From Mesaphorura yosii (taxonomy: Eukaryota; Arthropoda; Collembola; Poduromorpha; Tullbergiidae), in contig WIXG01000100.1 in the NCBI GenBank assembly GCA_009869945.1, positions 1 through 64,000 of the forward strand: a stretch of 64,000 bases of DNA, written 5' to 3'. Below, piece by piece: positions 29,301 through 42,400 of this stretch. Position numbers and translations under genes: made by a program. How positions within the stretch are numbered: position 1 is the stretch's first letter; each line of letters opens with the position of its first letter. The notes under the pieces are model-generated. The model worked only from the letters and a program-made list of their open reading frames with translations. It was not told the origin of the DNA and made no database searches.

Positions 29301-30414
29301 TTTAATTAAAACGAGAACTGAGGAGGTGGGCCCGTCGGCCTTCTGATCGGCTGTCGCTGAAAGCTTTCTCTCGTAATTTTGTCCATTCTCATTGTTTATT
29401 CTTTGTTTCTTGTTGAGGTGCGAAGTTTGCGAATTAATGAAGTTTTGTTTTCATTCCGTCTCTTTGAAATTTGATCACATGAATGATTTATGCATTTTAA
29501 ATTTTACAATAGGCGACAGCGGAACTCGGCTCATGGAAAATAGAAGACATGGTTTGGTATCTCGGAGTCGAGCAGAAACGTAATCCGCCAACTAAGTGAG
29601 TCCCGATTTCTCAAATTCGGGTCGTGCATGTCCCGGCAAAAGCGCAATTTCTTGACGCGTGCATGTTGTGCTCCAAGTTTGGAAATTGCTCCGGTCATCA
29701 CGAATGCTTAATTTCTGTACCTTCAATTTTTCGTTTGGCGTCAGACCACTCTGACCTTTTCTTAATTGAAGAAGACGCCTCGTCGTAATCATATGCACAT
29801 TGTCTCTTTGCAGATGGTCGTTTACGTTCGTTAAGCGGAATTACCCCTTCAAGAGGTAAACTTTACTTTAAGTAATCCTCTCACACTATACTACCAGAAT
29901 TTGTAATAACCATAAAACGCAAACACCAGCACATGCCACACTCGATTGCCTGTACCATGCTTCTATCTTTAGCCACAAACACTACGTCGCCTTCATCTAC
30001 CGTTAATAACATCTTTAATTATCCAGAAACAACAAAAAACACTTTGCATTAGCATGCTTAACGAGTTGGCCCAATATGACGATTGATCTCGACCTCCTTC
30101 CAACCACGGCCCTTTCGCTTGAATTGCATTTAACAAGTCATGAGATGCTTCATAATTCAGAGACCCAATTCCCTGAAATAATTACTCTGTTTGCATGCCA
30201 GTTAACTCACTCGAAATACGTAGAGCAACCCTCCGCTAAATGAAGTTTACATTCCATTATCCTAAATTCTAACGATTTTCATTCCAGGAGCAAAGAAGAA
30301 CCATTTTTTGGAAACGTGATTTCCTTTAACACGGAAGAGGACCTGAATGTTTGGATCGCCGCCATGGTCGTTGCGGAACATCCTGCAGGGCTCTACCCTT
30401 CCGTTCTCGTCTGA
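23317..30414 (+). CDS. RhoGAP15B: ARAP-family Rho GTPase-activating protein (RhoGAP15B-like), complete
   Basis: This stimulates GTP hydrolysis by Rho-family GTPases at phosphoinositide-rich membranes. Exons: 23317-25434, 25499-25619, 25694-26044, 26131-26235, 26297-26484, 26573-26821, 27573-27815, 28024-28143, 29513-29595, 29814-29855, 30288-30414; 3747 nt, 1248 aa. Order: a disordered Ser-rich N-terminus of about 580 residues, a PH domain about 595-690, a second PH about 700-795, RhoGAP about 808-990, a Ras-association domain about 1025-1120, and a C-terminal PH about 1130-1240. RhoGAP landmarks are present: arginine finger R836 in EGIYRHSGS, TLKRFFRTLPEPL (873-885) and NLAPIWGPTL (948-957). 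The RA-PH tail matches ARAPs (KIEDMVWYLGVEQKRNPPTK). It lacks the SAM and ArfGAP domains of vertebrate ARAPs, so only the RhoGAP function is predicted. RPIPAPRR at the N-terminus fits the CIN85/CD2AP SH3 motif PxPAxxR. The start is the first ATG of the 2.1-kb first coding exon. The name follows the fly orthologue and is inferred from architecture. Confidence 0.96.
26822..27572 (+). other. RhoGAP intron 6
   Basis: A phase-0 intron that splits the RA domain between INIT and LTPTSTANTVV. I see no gene or repeat inside it. Confidence 0.85.
28144..29512 (+). other. RhoGAP intron 8 (longest of the gene)
   Basis: This 1.37-kb phase-0 intron splits the C-terminal PH domain between LKYLKDSK and ATAELGSWK. 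The donor is the weak GTTAGC. Unremarkable AT-rich sequence otherwise. Confidence 0.8.
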
Positions 30415-31460
30415 TTTTGGCCAAGTCTCGTGAAATTCAGAAACAGTCACAGTGCTTTAAATGTGGGATTCATCATACTCATCAGTCATAAATGCATGTT
30501 ACGGCGGTACTTAATTTTAATTTTGCAGCATATACAAAGGTGCATGCGAAATTTACCTTTTGCTATTCTTTTTCTTATTAAGGACGGACGTGCAACGTCC
30601 TCTAAGATTCAGTTGGCAGTGCACTGCACACAAATAGTTTTCGAGCATAAATTTTAAATTATGTAAATGATTAAATCAAACGGCCTTTCCTAGGTAATGT
30701 GCATGACTAGACAGTCATGCATTTATTGGAATAAGCCACAGAACGTAAGAGTGCATTTCCGTTCTTCATACACCTGTCGGCGTTGTGACCGCACCGCACT
30801 ACTCACAAATTATACCATTTCCCGTTCCATTCCTGTGTTCGCACGTTTCATCCCGGAAGCCAAGCCATAATGGCATGTTGTGTACGACGCCTACACAATG
30901 CGTAAGCGTGTTTCTCAGTTCTTCCTACTAAAATAGTCTCAATTCATCCCTCATATTTGGTTTTGCGCATTTACTCCTTTTATTTTGGATATACACAAAG
31001 ATAGATAGAGACGAATATAGGTTTATTCATTAGATTAGCTCGTAAGCGCGACAGGAATGATGCAGCAGCATCCGATCCTGGCTATGATTCCATGAACCCG
31101 ACAAATTCAACCCATTAAGAATTAACCATTACGCATAAGTAACATTTGTTTTTATGTGAATTTATTATGCTGTTCATTGAAAACTGATACAAATATTAAT
31201 GAAATTGACAAAGACAATTAAGCTAACTTAAACATGGAATTAACGAGAAGTATTCGAAGGTACTGAAACTTAAAGAACCCAACTCAGATAAAAACTCAAT
31301 TCCAGAGATAACAATGAATGAGCTTGACTACTAACGAAAAGAAATGTACCAGGAAGTACTGAAACTGACAAGTCAAAGATACCCACTGAAATGAAAGTAG
31401 AAAACTTAGGTAGTTAGTTCAAAATAATTAGTTAGTTAATTAAAGCGTAACTAATAAGGA

Positions 31461-31480
31461 AGTACTCACAAGTGAGTACT
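31461..31480. repeat. Perfect short inverted repeat
   Basis: Arms AGTACTCAC and GTGAGTACT (9 bp each) are separated by AA. It lies among imperfect copies of GAAGTACTGAAACT-like sequence at about 31250 and 31350. Confidence 0.7.
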
Positions 31481-31803
31481 CAAGGAGCCAAATACGAGCA
31501 AGCCCTTTACAGAAACACCTGACCAGTTGAAATAAAGATGACACATTTGTACGTCAGACGCTGCATGCGATCAGGTGACATTCCTGACATGTCGTAGATT
31601 ACGTTGTAATTGACGTTACCTTGGCGGACACGTGAGACTAATAATAAGTCATATCTCTCAAGCAATGTAATCACGTCGTCATTTTCTTGGTGTCAATAAT
31701 TAAAACTGAACATTCACGATCCTAGTAGAGATCCTGAAGCAGCCTTCATATGGCCGATTTCATGTTCCAAGATTGGCATAGCATTCGCTATCACCATCAC
31801 GGA

Positions 31804-31925
31804 ACGATATAAAAAATAATATTATAAAAACAATACTACAAGAATTAATGATAATTAATGTAGACAAAAAAGAATGATAATCATAATATAAATCATAGTT
31901 TAAAAAAATAATATAATATATTCAT
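31804..31925. repeat. AT-rich low-complexity tract
   Basis: About 120 bp of almost pure A/T built from AATAAT and TTAATG-like units. Confidence 0.7.
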
Positions 31926-33413
31926 CCTCAGCTCATAGCCGTGTATACGGAATATTAAAATAACCTTAATTCGAAAATAATCCTAGTCTAGCCTCTAGCC
32001 ATTTTCTTGGAATAAAACGCAGGAACGGAAAAAGCGCGTAACATAAAACTTAACAAGTTGCCTTTCATATAATCAAACTGTGAGAATAAAGGTAATTACT
32101 AATTAATACACGCGAGACGTACGAGATTAGAAACACAAGTTTAGTGCTCTATCAAAGTCGTAGCGGTAGCAATGGTAATAATGTTGCTAAATAAAATCTA
32201 TCGTAATTTGTTTTTATTGTACATGAGAGTCTAAAGATATACGTCAATTCAAACTATGCTGTAGTCTGGGATAGTAGCATTGAAAATGTGCCGTACCGCA
32301 GAAGTAAAAATAGCAATACGCATTAATTATAAAGTAGGCTAGCTGCATTGTAAGTAGTCAATTAATATTTCACTAAGCCGATTCCATTTTATTAGGCACG
32401 TGAAGACAATTTTGTTTGTTTTGATAAGAAACTGAGCTTCTTTGTTCCGTCTCTATTTTATATGCTAATTTAGTGCATGCGACTCAGGTTTTATTTGCTT
32501 AAAATTTTGGATCATATTTTTAGCTAAAGCGAATTTTATTAGATTTCTCATTGTAAAATTGATTGATCAACATTCTGTAAACAAGTCTTTCTTATGCTTC
32601 CTGTGTTTCGTCGTCCGTCAACAAAACTAAATTTTACTATTATGAACTCTTACCCTAGTACACAACTTTAGTATAGCGGCGTATCGTATTTTTTACCTTC
32701 GACATCTCAATTTTTATTAAATAAAAGTCAAACATTTTGTACAGCAGTCGTCGATTTTTTTTATTCCAGACCGTGTCAATCAATTTACAACTGTTTAGCC
32801 TCTGCTTTGCATCTTCTGCCTGCCATGAAGTCACTTGGCGCACATTCTTCATCTCTTCACAGTATGCCAATACATCCGACTACGGAGCGCAGCGGGCTGA
32901 AAAGATTTCCGCACAGGAAGAGATTGAAAAAATCCCTTGACAATACCCTGTGACATGAATATAGGTGGCACATTGTTCCAGGCAGCAGCAGGCATGCTGA
33001 TTTCACTTTTATGCACCGCTCTCATCATTATTCTTTCATCGCGTCGGGGCACCACACTAAAAAGAGTCAAAAGCAAGTTATGGCCGTGTCATTTCCGCAA
33101 AACAGTGGCAGAAAGAGTGGAGAAAGAAAATGCGTTCAAAAATTCAAGGTTTGAATATGATGACACGGTCACATACACAATGTAATGCGGCCAAAATTAA
33201 AGGATCACCCAGCTTCATTCCTTTCGTATTTTTTGCGTGTGACTCCGACTTACATTTCGCATTTACTCATTCTCGCCATCAACACGTCTCCTTCTCGGTT
33301 CTACAAATGTTGCAGTTAACAAAGTTAGGAAGTGGCAAAAATCGCGGTTAAATAAATGAAAAGCGAACTATATATTTGTACTTTACAGCGCGACAGGTCT
33401 TGACGCCTGAGCA

Positions 33414-33436
33414 GGGACAAGGCAGGGCAGGGCGGG
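33414..33436 (+). other. Potential G-quadruplex motif
   Basis: Four GGG runs with loops of 8, 2 and 1 nt lie within 23 bases (33414-16, 33425-27, 33430-32, 33434-36), in a locally GC-rich patch (33390-33570). Structure is predicted from sequence only. Confidence 0.35.
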
Positions 33437-36400
33437 CAAGTATTCGTCAAAGCGAGGGCACAAAGCTTTGGCGTGCAGGGCAGACGGCGAGAAGATTTGG
33501 CGAGTGTATCGAAGTGGGAGACAGACACTCGTCCTTGCGTCGCGTCCCGTGAAAGAGGCGAGAGAGCGCAGGTGACTAGAGCTACTCAATTATTGCAAAG
33601 TCCTATGAATAATTGGTAAGATTCAAAACCTAAACTTTCTCTCTGTGTTGTAAATACCGAACTGTGCTCCTGTATATACAAACAAAGCAAAATAACTGCG
33701 TCGCGCTCCTCTTGTGTGTAATGTGATCTTCTCTGTCTGTAATCTGTCTTAACAAGGGAAAACTTGGACAAATCTGTGTGACTTGTTTCCTCCAAATCTC
33801 TGCCTCTGTTCTGCTCTTCTTCTTGTCTAGCTTCTTAGTTCTAGAAGGAAGAAGGCTGAAGACTCGCTCTCGGTTTATGGGACCAAGTAATTGCCTTTAC
33901 TTTTATAATATTAAATTCCATCTGCTCTTCTTCTCCTGGCCAAGCCTGGTTGATAACGTTTATTAACCACAAGAAACCTTTGCGGCCAGCCAGAGCATTG
34001 CATCGAATCCCCTCCTTCTTCCTTCTCAACAAAGAGTTTTTATGGCAGCAATAAAGCTCAAGCTGTACAAAACTCTTTTAATTGTCATCATTCCAATTCC
34101 CACTTGCAGCTCCGTCCAACTTGGACTTCATTGCAATCCACTTACAAAGTGCTTGTAATTACCAAAGTTTTGACCCTTAATAAAAATATTTAAGCACGCT
34201 CGGAGTCCGCACTGCAATGAACTGCACCCACGTTGCAGCGGGCGAGGGATCTCAAGAGAAAATCATATTCTCAGCGACTCAGAGTTTCGTTTTATGTACA
34301 ACAGAATCTTCACCTTTCTCCCTGGCTCTCACTCGTCAACTTTCTTGACTAAAACAGTGCTCTGCTTCCATTTCCTCATTTACAAATTGGACATAGCTGC
34401 CGTCCTTTTATTCTTTCTAGGGACTTGCAAGGAGTACGTGAAGCAAAGAAGATGCAGAACAATACGGCAATGAGAGAGATAGAGACAGAGAATGAAGATA
34501 TTAAAACTGTAGTAAACTTCATTGCTTGCTCACAAAAGTGAAAAATACAAAAACTAATTTACACTCATGAATACAAAATACCTTTGTAAAATGTATAAAT
34601 TTTGCATTGCGCGATGAGAGTTGGGGCTCTGACAAAGTCACTGCATGGAGGAGTGAAAAGTGAAAGCCGAAGCTGAAGTGAAGCAGAATTGTACAGAACA
34701 GGCGTCTTAATTGAGTCAGACAACAAAGAAGATTCGGATGGAATGGAATGGCAATTGGGATGTATTCTTTCATTCTTCGTCGCAGTCCTCATTGCAAACA
34801 GTTGCGTATGGTGTCATTGCTTAAGAAGGGAAAGACGACATGGCCAGTGCGAGAATTTGTTCGATTGATTTCTAACTAAGTCACTTTGTTCTTCTTTTAC
34901 GCTTGCTTCTGTCTGTGCCATCTAGAAAGAAAATAAAATGCCGGAATGCAAGCCAATATAAAATTAGCTCGGTTCATTTAGGAGACAAGACAGGAGTGAT
35001 CAATCCAGCAGTCTGAGAGCAGAGTGGCAGAGGAGGACGGACTAGCTATTATCATTATGGTAGCAATAACCTTAAGTGTCCTGTAATGTGCCTAATGTGG
35101 GGCTTAATGAGAATATTTTCCTCTTTCTTCGGAGCACTTAAGCTCAGGGATAGAAATCGGTCCGACCACATGCTCCTGATCGCATTCTCAGAAAGGAGTC
35201 TAAGTTCTCAATCCAGAAAACTGAATTGATTGCCTTTGTAACCAAGCCATAAAAGAAGGATAAGAATGGAGACAATTTTATGACTTCCTTGCCTCTGAAA
35301 TTATGTCAATTTCATGGTGTAGCTTAAGTTATTGCTTTGTTTTCCAGCCAAGTCGTAAAAAAGCTAAAATATTTTGCTCTCTTGTGAAAACTGTCAAAAC
35401 TTCCATGCTTGTGGCGTGATACATTGCTTCGTTCTTATGTAGGAAATTATCAATAGTGTTTTGTTTATAAAATCTCACTTCGCGTATTTAGCCAAACGTG
35501 AAACACGGTAGTGTCATTTATTTGTCCCCTGTACTTTGTTAAGAATAGGTATACCAGTTTGATCTGGTTTTACAATTTTATTGTAAATCATTTAAATACG
35601 TTAGTCCGGAGTAAATAACATTTTACTTGAAGCCCTGGACCTTGAACGTTGAAGATCAATCGTGATGCTGGTGAGCCTTTTACCTTCTCCCATACAACTG
35701 CTCTTTCAGCCTAGACTGTGTACTGCCTTGGCAGCTGGAGCAGGGGATAGGCGTGGGACCAGTCCGTTCCTTCGTTCAAAGCCCAAGTGAGAGTCGGCGC
35801 CTGGATCTGAGCTAGTTTTAGATAAACACAGACATTAACACTCTTAGCATCTTGTCATATAGCAAGGCCAGGTCGGCTCTGTTTTCGGCTTATCAATTCT
35901 CTTGCTAACACTTACACGTGTACCCTTACCAATTTAACCTCAACCCCCACATGCGAAATCAATCAACGCAAGTGTGGGCCTCTATCCTGTATTGTCTTGC
36001 AGCACCTGCTTCCGCATTTGTCTTTGTTTTGATTTTCAATTGAATCTTCCTGAATTATACACGGACGACAATAATGGGGAAATTACCGTTTCAAGGTTTA
36101 GATAATTCATTTATACTGCGTTCATTGAGACCGGTGGACGGAGCAAGAGCAAGGGCAGCTTTAATTATTCAGTTACGCTTGCATTTACTTCTCATAGTGA
36201 AATCCGAGGTATAAAATAATCGAGACAATCACATCCCAATGCGGGACGAGGCATATTAACACTGTGAACCCTGTTCATCGATGACTAGGCAAACATAATT
36301 GATTGAGATAGAGTCATTGTTATGATTTCCATAATATTTTTAACGTAACGGCTTTGAAAGGTTACCACACTTTTTTTTACTTTTTCGCACCGAGAATCAT

Positions 36401-39400
36401 GGCTCCAGGAAACCGATCGTATGAGCCGCCGCTAGAAAACAGAGAACCAGACAAAACGGAGGAATGGGGAAAATGAGAACTCATGCATTGAATGCTTATG
36501 AGCGCATAATTTCTAGTCAAAACTTTTGTTGTTTTTCACAAAGACGCCTCGTCACCAGGAACAGGAACTGAAATAACAATGCGAGCTTGCACAATGCGTT
36601 ACTGTACTCGCGATTCAATGCAACGCAATAGAAAACAAAGCCGTGAGGTAAAAAAAGAAAGTTTTGTTCGCCACGCTTGGCTTGGCTTGTTCGTCAACTT
36701 GACAGACACGAAAGAATCATGCGCAAGTCGGAAATAAAGCACTGGAATCAATTCGCTGGTGGATTGGACTGATAAAAAGTTCACCATCAATTTTCACTTT
36801 TTATGTCAACCGCTTCAGATGCGCTTAGATTGAAATTTATTTTCCCCTGTGTTTTATATCATTTCATCGTCCGCTTCTTTACGTGCACTCGTCAGTTCGA
36901 AATCAAATTAAACGAAACCTTCCGCAATAATGAGACCGAAGAATGCAATCGCGACAATTGTGATGATACACAAGGAAGTGCTTAGCATTTTCAAATGCAG
37001 CGCAAGGAGAGAGGGACAGTGAGCGAGAACGGCGTAGCATGACGAAATAAAACAATCGTCCGGCGGCAAATGGGTTTTGTACACGCTTTCTCATTTTAAT
37101 TTATAGTATGACTGCGACTGGCGCAGCGCAGACTGGACACTGGGCATGCGGTGGCTATCTCTTTATTAACTGGATAAAACTACGAATGGGAATCAATAAA
37201 AGTCGGATAGGGTAAAAGAAGCCCGGGTTCTGATTTAAGTCGTCGTTTCTTCGTCCTGGGCAGCAAGACAATTTGGCGACATGGCCTGCGACAGAAACAT
37301 GTTTATTACTTGCCATGGAACATGCCGATTTCGCTCTTAATTGAAATCAAAATGGTAGTCAAAATGTGAACTATTTTATTGCGGAGAGTGGAACATGGCA
37401 ACTCATCAAAATGCCTGGCTGGAGAAAATGAGGCGAGATAAACAGGAAAACACTAGAAAGGAAACCGAACGTCGTATCACCAAATGAAAAAGTGCTTAAA
37501 GACTTGAAGAATTCGCGTTTCTTTGCGTTGAATAGTTTATTTAATTCAGGATGTCTGATAAACGAAACAAGGTGCATTATTGCATGCATGACTCGAACCT
37601 TACTTTCATTTCCCCTAATTTACGACTGCAAGAAAGCGATGGTGATCACGATGCGTCATAACTTTTGTTGTTGTTGTCGTGCGATTCGAGGCGCGGAATT
37701 TTCGATAAGATTGCAAAGTGTTTTATATCAGCAAACATTGCATAATGAATGCACTGTCACACGCGCTAGTTCATTCCTCATCTACACTCTGCCACGCATA
37801 TTTGCATAAATGCAGGCCGCCCTCGGTTAAACGCGCACGGGGCAAGCGAAACGGTGCACAGACGCGGCGCAGCAGGGCGCCGTGATACTCAGCTCAGGCG
37901 GATAAAAAGAGAAAAAACTTGATGGATTTTCGTATGAAATTTTAATGAAGTGACTCAATGCATGGTTGAATGCATAACACAACAGAAATGCCCCAATAAA
38001 ACGGAGAATACAATTCTTAAGCATGCAAAGGTGTCTAAAAATTAGAAGGAGAAGGAAGATCCAAAGGGGCGGTTCGGAACGGGGAATTCGAGACCGAGTC
38101 GATCCTGAATGAGAAAGTAGCCGTTGCGACTGCTGGGTCACGACAATTTCTTGGCGATCATCACGAGCGAGTGGATTCGTTAAAGATCAATTGTAAACGA
38201 AGGCCCACAAAAGCGGAGCGATTCATGAAAACATTAGCCTCGTTTCTAAAATTCGAGCACTTGTGCCTTTGCTCATTGAACAGCATTATTCTGTAAACAG
38301 TTCAAAGGAAGTTGGAGAATTCAATTGAAAAAAGAAAAGCACCCTTTCCTTAATATGCAGCATATGTACACATTGTACAAAAGTTGCACATTGAAAATAA
38401 ATGTAAATATAAATATTGTACAAATAAAAGGTAAAGTGGATAAAGTGAATTTTTGTTTGTTGTATTCGTTTGGAACGGCTCGGCTCGGCTCTTGGAACAA
38501 GTGCAAAGGCTGTGCGCGCTGAGTGGAGAGAGATACTGCCGGATAAGGAACAAAGTGGACGGATCCTTTAATAAATACGATTTATACCGATATTATTGAC
38601 AAAGCGTAGAGACGGGAGCCGATCTTTTATGCGCAGAGCGCTGCGAGTGAAAAAGGCCCATTCGCCCTTGGGTCTGCTGTGCTTTCTGGTTGTTTGAAGG
38701 CAAAAGCAAATCTAAACGACGACGCATAAACGCATATGCATGATTGTATTAAGTTAAGTTATGCGTTCGGATCAGAAAGAGGAACGAAATGCGAAAAACT
38801 TCATGCGAAATATAAAAAGTGCATCGCGCCAAGCGCACCAACAGTTAACCCCTCCCCACTACTCAGAATTCGCTCATGTGGAAGTGATGATTGACTGGAT
38901 GAGTCTGTAACTATCTTTCTCTTCTCAAACGCAACTACACTGCGAATGAGCAGTCTGTAAATGCATTATCGAAAAAATTATGTAAACGACCGTTTGTATT
39001 CCTCGAATGGCAGATGGAATATCAGAGAACGAAATTTGATTCGTAGAGACAGGTCCTAACATTTAATTTTTGTGTGGCAGGTCAGATACTGTAAGGCTAA
39101 TCACTAATCGAAATAGTGCAGTTAACGAAATAGAAAGTATCGCGGGGAAACGGCACGCTTTACAGAAACACGTGTGCTCTTTGGGTTTTTCATTCTTCGT
39201 AGGCAGTAACCAAGTTTTCGGTTTTTCCCATCGTCCCGTACTATTCATTTGATTTACTCTAAAAATTATAACCCCGAGACATTTACTTTCTCTTTAAGAG
39301 TTTTCTTTCCCCGTGCACGATTTCTATTAGCTTAGTTCCAAATTCTTACTTTATGGAAAGAATAATAGCGGGCGTATTCCTTGCCACACAATGGCCTGGG

Positions 39401-42400
39401 TCGTACAAATTAAAAACTCTTTCAAATTGTATTCCCTTAAAGTAGAATTCCCCAAAGGACCTCATTCTCACAACTTTTTTTTATCCAATTGCAAACTCAA
39501 AAGTTGGCAGCGGGCTCGAGCGCTTAACTTGAGCGTAACGTTTACCAACGAAATCGATCATAGCGGCGGACTCAAAGGTGAAATCTGTACAAATTGAGTA
39601 ATTGTGCCATTAATTGTGTTTTTAACCTGTTCTCTTCGTAAACATCTGAAACGCCCCTTCGTAGGGACTTTACACACTGGAAGTTTTTCATTTTTCTTTT
39701 AGCAATAATATTCACCTCATAAGTTCTTATCCTTATTAATATTTTATTATTTGATCTTTTTTGTACTTTATGTACGATTTGCCACATACTTTCCTTCACT
39801 TCATGCAAATATTTTCATCCAGTTACTTTCTAGTAAAATAACTCCTGGGTTTCGTTTTTTGGAGCATGGAAAGCATATTACACTCCTCGGCAGTTCTAAT
39901 AAAGCTCGTGAGGAATGATCACAAGAATTTTAAAGTGCATTTGGCAATGACTGAACGACTTTCTTAAAATATTTCGGCAAAGAAAATTCGATTCCAACCG
40001 CTCTTGAAATCACGTCTGTGGTTTTTCATAAATCCGCTGCGCGGAAGAAGCAGGCACATATTTTTTTTAATGAAGAATTTTGCACCCTCAGGAAATGTAA
40101 ATTTTTCCAAGAAATGTTCGGAAGTTTCTGGTCGAGATTCTGCCAATTATCTGCAGCATGTAGCAGAAAGAATGTTCGCTGAATAAATGAGAAGGCGCAC
40201 AGGAAGAGGAGAGAAGCGAATAACTAAAAGGAAGTTGAGGTACCGTTTTCGGATTCGGATTCAGTTGTGTCAGAAATTAAAAATTGAGATGGATTGCCAA
40301 AATGGGAGCAGAAAACGGGAAGGTTTGCGCCATGTGCTCGTGCAGGAAAATGAAATATTATTCGAAATTGACATTTAAAATTTATAATTGCCTCTGCAGA
40401 GACTCATGTCTCCTTCATCTCAAAATTCTTCATTTTGAAGGCAGGATTGGGATTTCAAGAAAGCACGTGTATAAAAATCCAGAACGCTCCATCTCCTGAT
40501 CTCTTCAGACATGGGACGGATCACCTCTCACCTTTTTTAAGTACACTAAAAGCAGCTTCGAGCATGAGAGCTTTGAATGTTTTCAGTCTCCAGCTGGTCA
40601 TATTTACCGAGGTGCGGGGTTTGTTTTGGCGAGGAAGAGCGAGACTGGAAAAGAAAAGAAGAGAAAGAAAAAAAAGCATGAAGTGAATTTTTTATTGCTC
40701 TTGGGGTTCATTAAGTTGATTTCTCTACAGGTTTCTCATCTTTATATGCAATACTTGAACGATAAAAATTTCTGAAGTGAGAGTGAAATTTTCAACTTTC
40801 TAAAGGAGATGGATAGAAATATTACCTCCCTTTCTTCTTGACTGCGAGCACATCAGAAGACAAATTCTCCTTTTAAAAAGTCCATTGTAAATTGTAATCT
40901 GCAGCAACGCGCTATAGTTGCGCCAAAAAATTTCATTTAAGTTCTTAGTCGGTGCAATACATCGCAACTGCAATGAAGCATCGCCCGAGTTGTAAACAAT
41001 CAATTGGCGCACTAACGTTCGTGTAAGCGCTACAATTTTCCCTGAGCAGCGATGCGCGTATTCGGAGACGAGTTTCGCGTCAAAAACGCGGCAGGTGAAA
41101 GTAGTTTTTACACATTACAAAGGCCTGAATGGGCGATCTACAGCGCCTTTCTTCGTGTGCAAGTTGAGATATCTCCGTGAGCCGTGAGTGTCTGTTTTAC
41201 ACGCTCCAGGACAAATTCGCTAGGCTTGTTGTGTGCGTACATGAAATCCGGTGCTTTGTGGCATAAGGACATTTGTTGTTTACCTGATGAACAAAGCCCT
41301 GGTCACGGTGGAGAGGCCACTTGGCTTTTTGACATGTTTGTAAAATATGAGTCCAGAAAGGATTTCATTTTTCTTCTTTTGTGGGCTCTCTCTATTGAAG
41401 TAGTCAGTCTCGGAAAACTCGAGTCATTAGTCATCATCCATTTTTGAATTTATGGACTGTACAAAAGCGTCTTCAATAATAAATGGGCAGCAGAGTTGGG
41501 TTAACTCAGATTTCCAAGGAGCGATAGAATTATAATGGAAGGGAACATAAAAAATGCGTTTACATGTGAATTATTCAATTTGTACATTACAAGTTACATG
41601 ATGTGTGCCATGTAAATGGGAATATTATTGCAACGGCTAGTTTCCTGCCACATTAAAAATGAAATCCCATGGTCACATAAATATGAAATATTCAAGAAAT
41701 GGGTTACGCTATTCAGAAGACCATAAATGATAAATTTCTGTTCCGCTTCATCCACCAAACTAAGAATCGCTCTTTACTCCGACACGGTTTCGTTCCGCCA
41801 AGAATTCCCGTACAATCAGCCATCATTTCTAACTTCTAAATGATTTAGATCATCGAACCGCTGGAATTTGCAATATTCAGAGGGGTAAAACTGGAGCACG
41901 AGGCAAAAACGAGGGAACTTTTCAAAAATTTAGTATGCATTTCATTCCTTATTCACGGATGAACATTGAAAAATTGAAACCAATCTTTAAACAAATATCA
42001 TTTCTGTCCATCTCGAAGTGATCCACACTCGGGAAGAACAACATTATAAAACATTTAAGAAAATGATTTCCCTAAAATAATAATCAAATAGAAATGAGAT
42101 ATGACTTCGTTTTGTGAACAACGCATTTCGAACCACAATCAAATAAATTACATCAATAAATTTGATGGAGTTTGCGGATGCAGAATTGTTTGACCTGAAA
42201 TTAATTTTTCGTAAATTCAAAACTAAATTACTTAGAAAGGTTAGATATCGAATATAAGATGGATTGATTTCAAATTCAATCCAATTTAGGGTAGGACGCC
42301 GGGCTCAAATCGTGGTAGAAATGATAATTTTAACAAAGCTTACTTCTGCAATATGTTTTCACCATCAAAGCTCGTGCTCAGGCAAATTAGGCCATAGATG

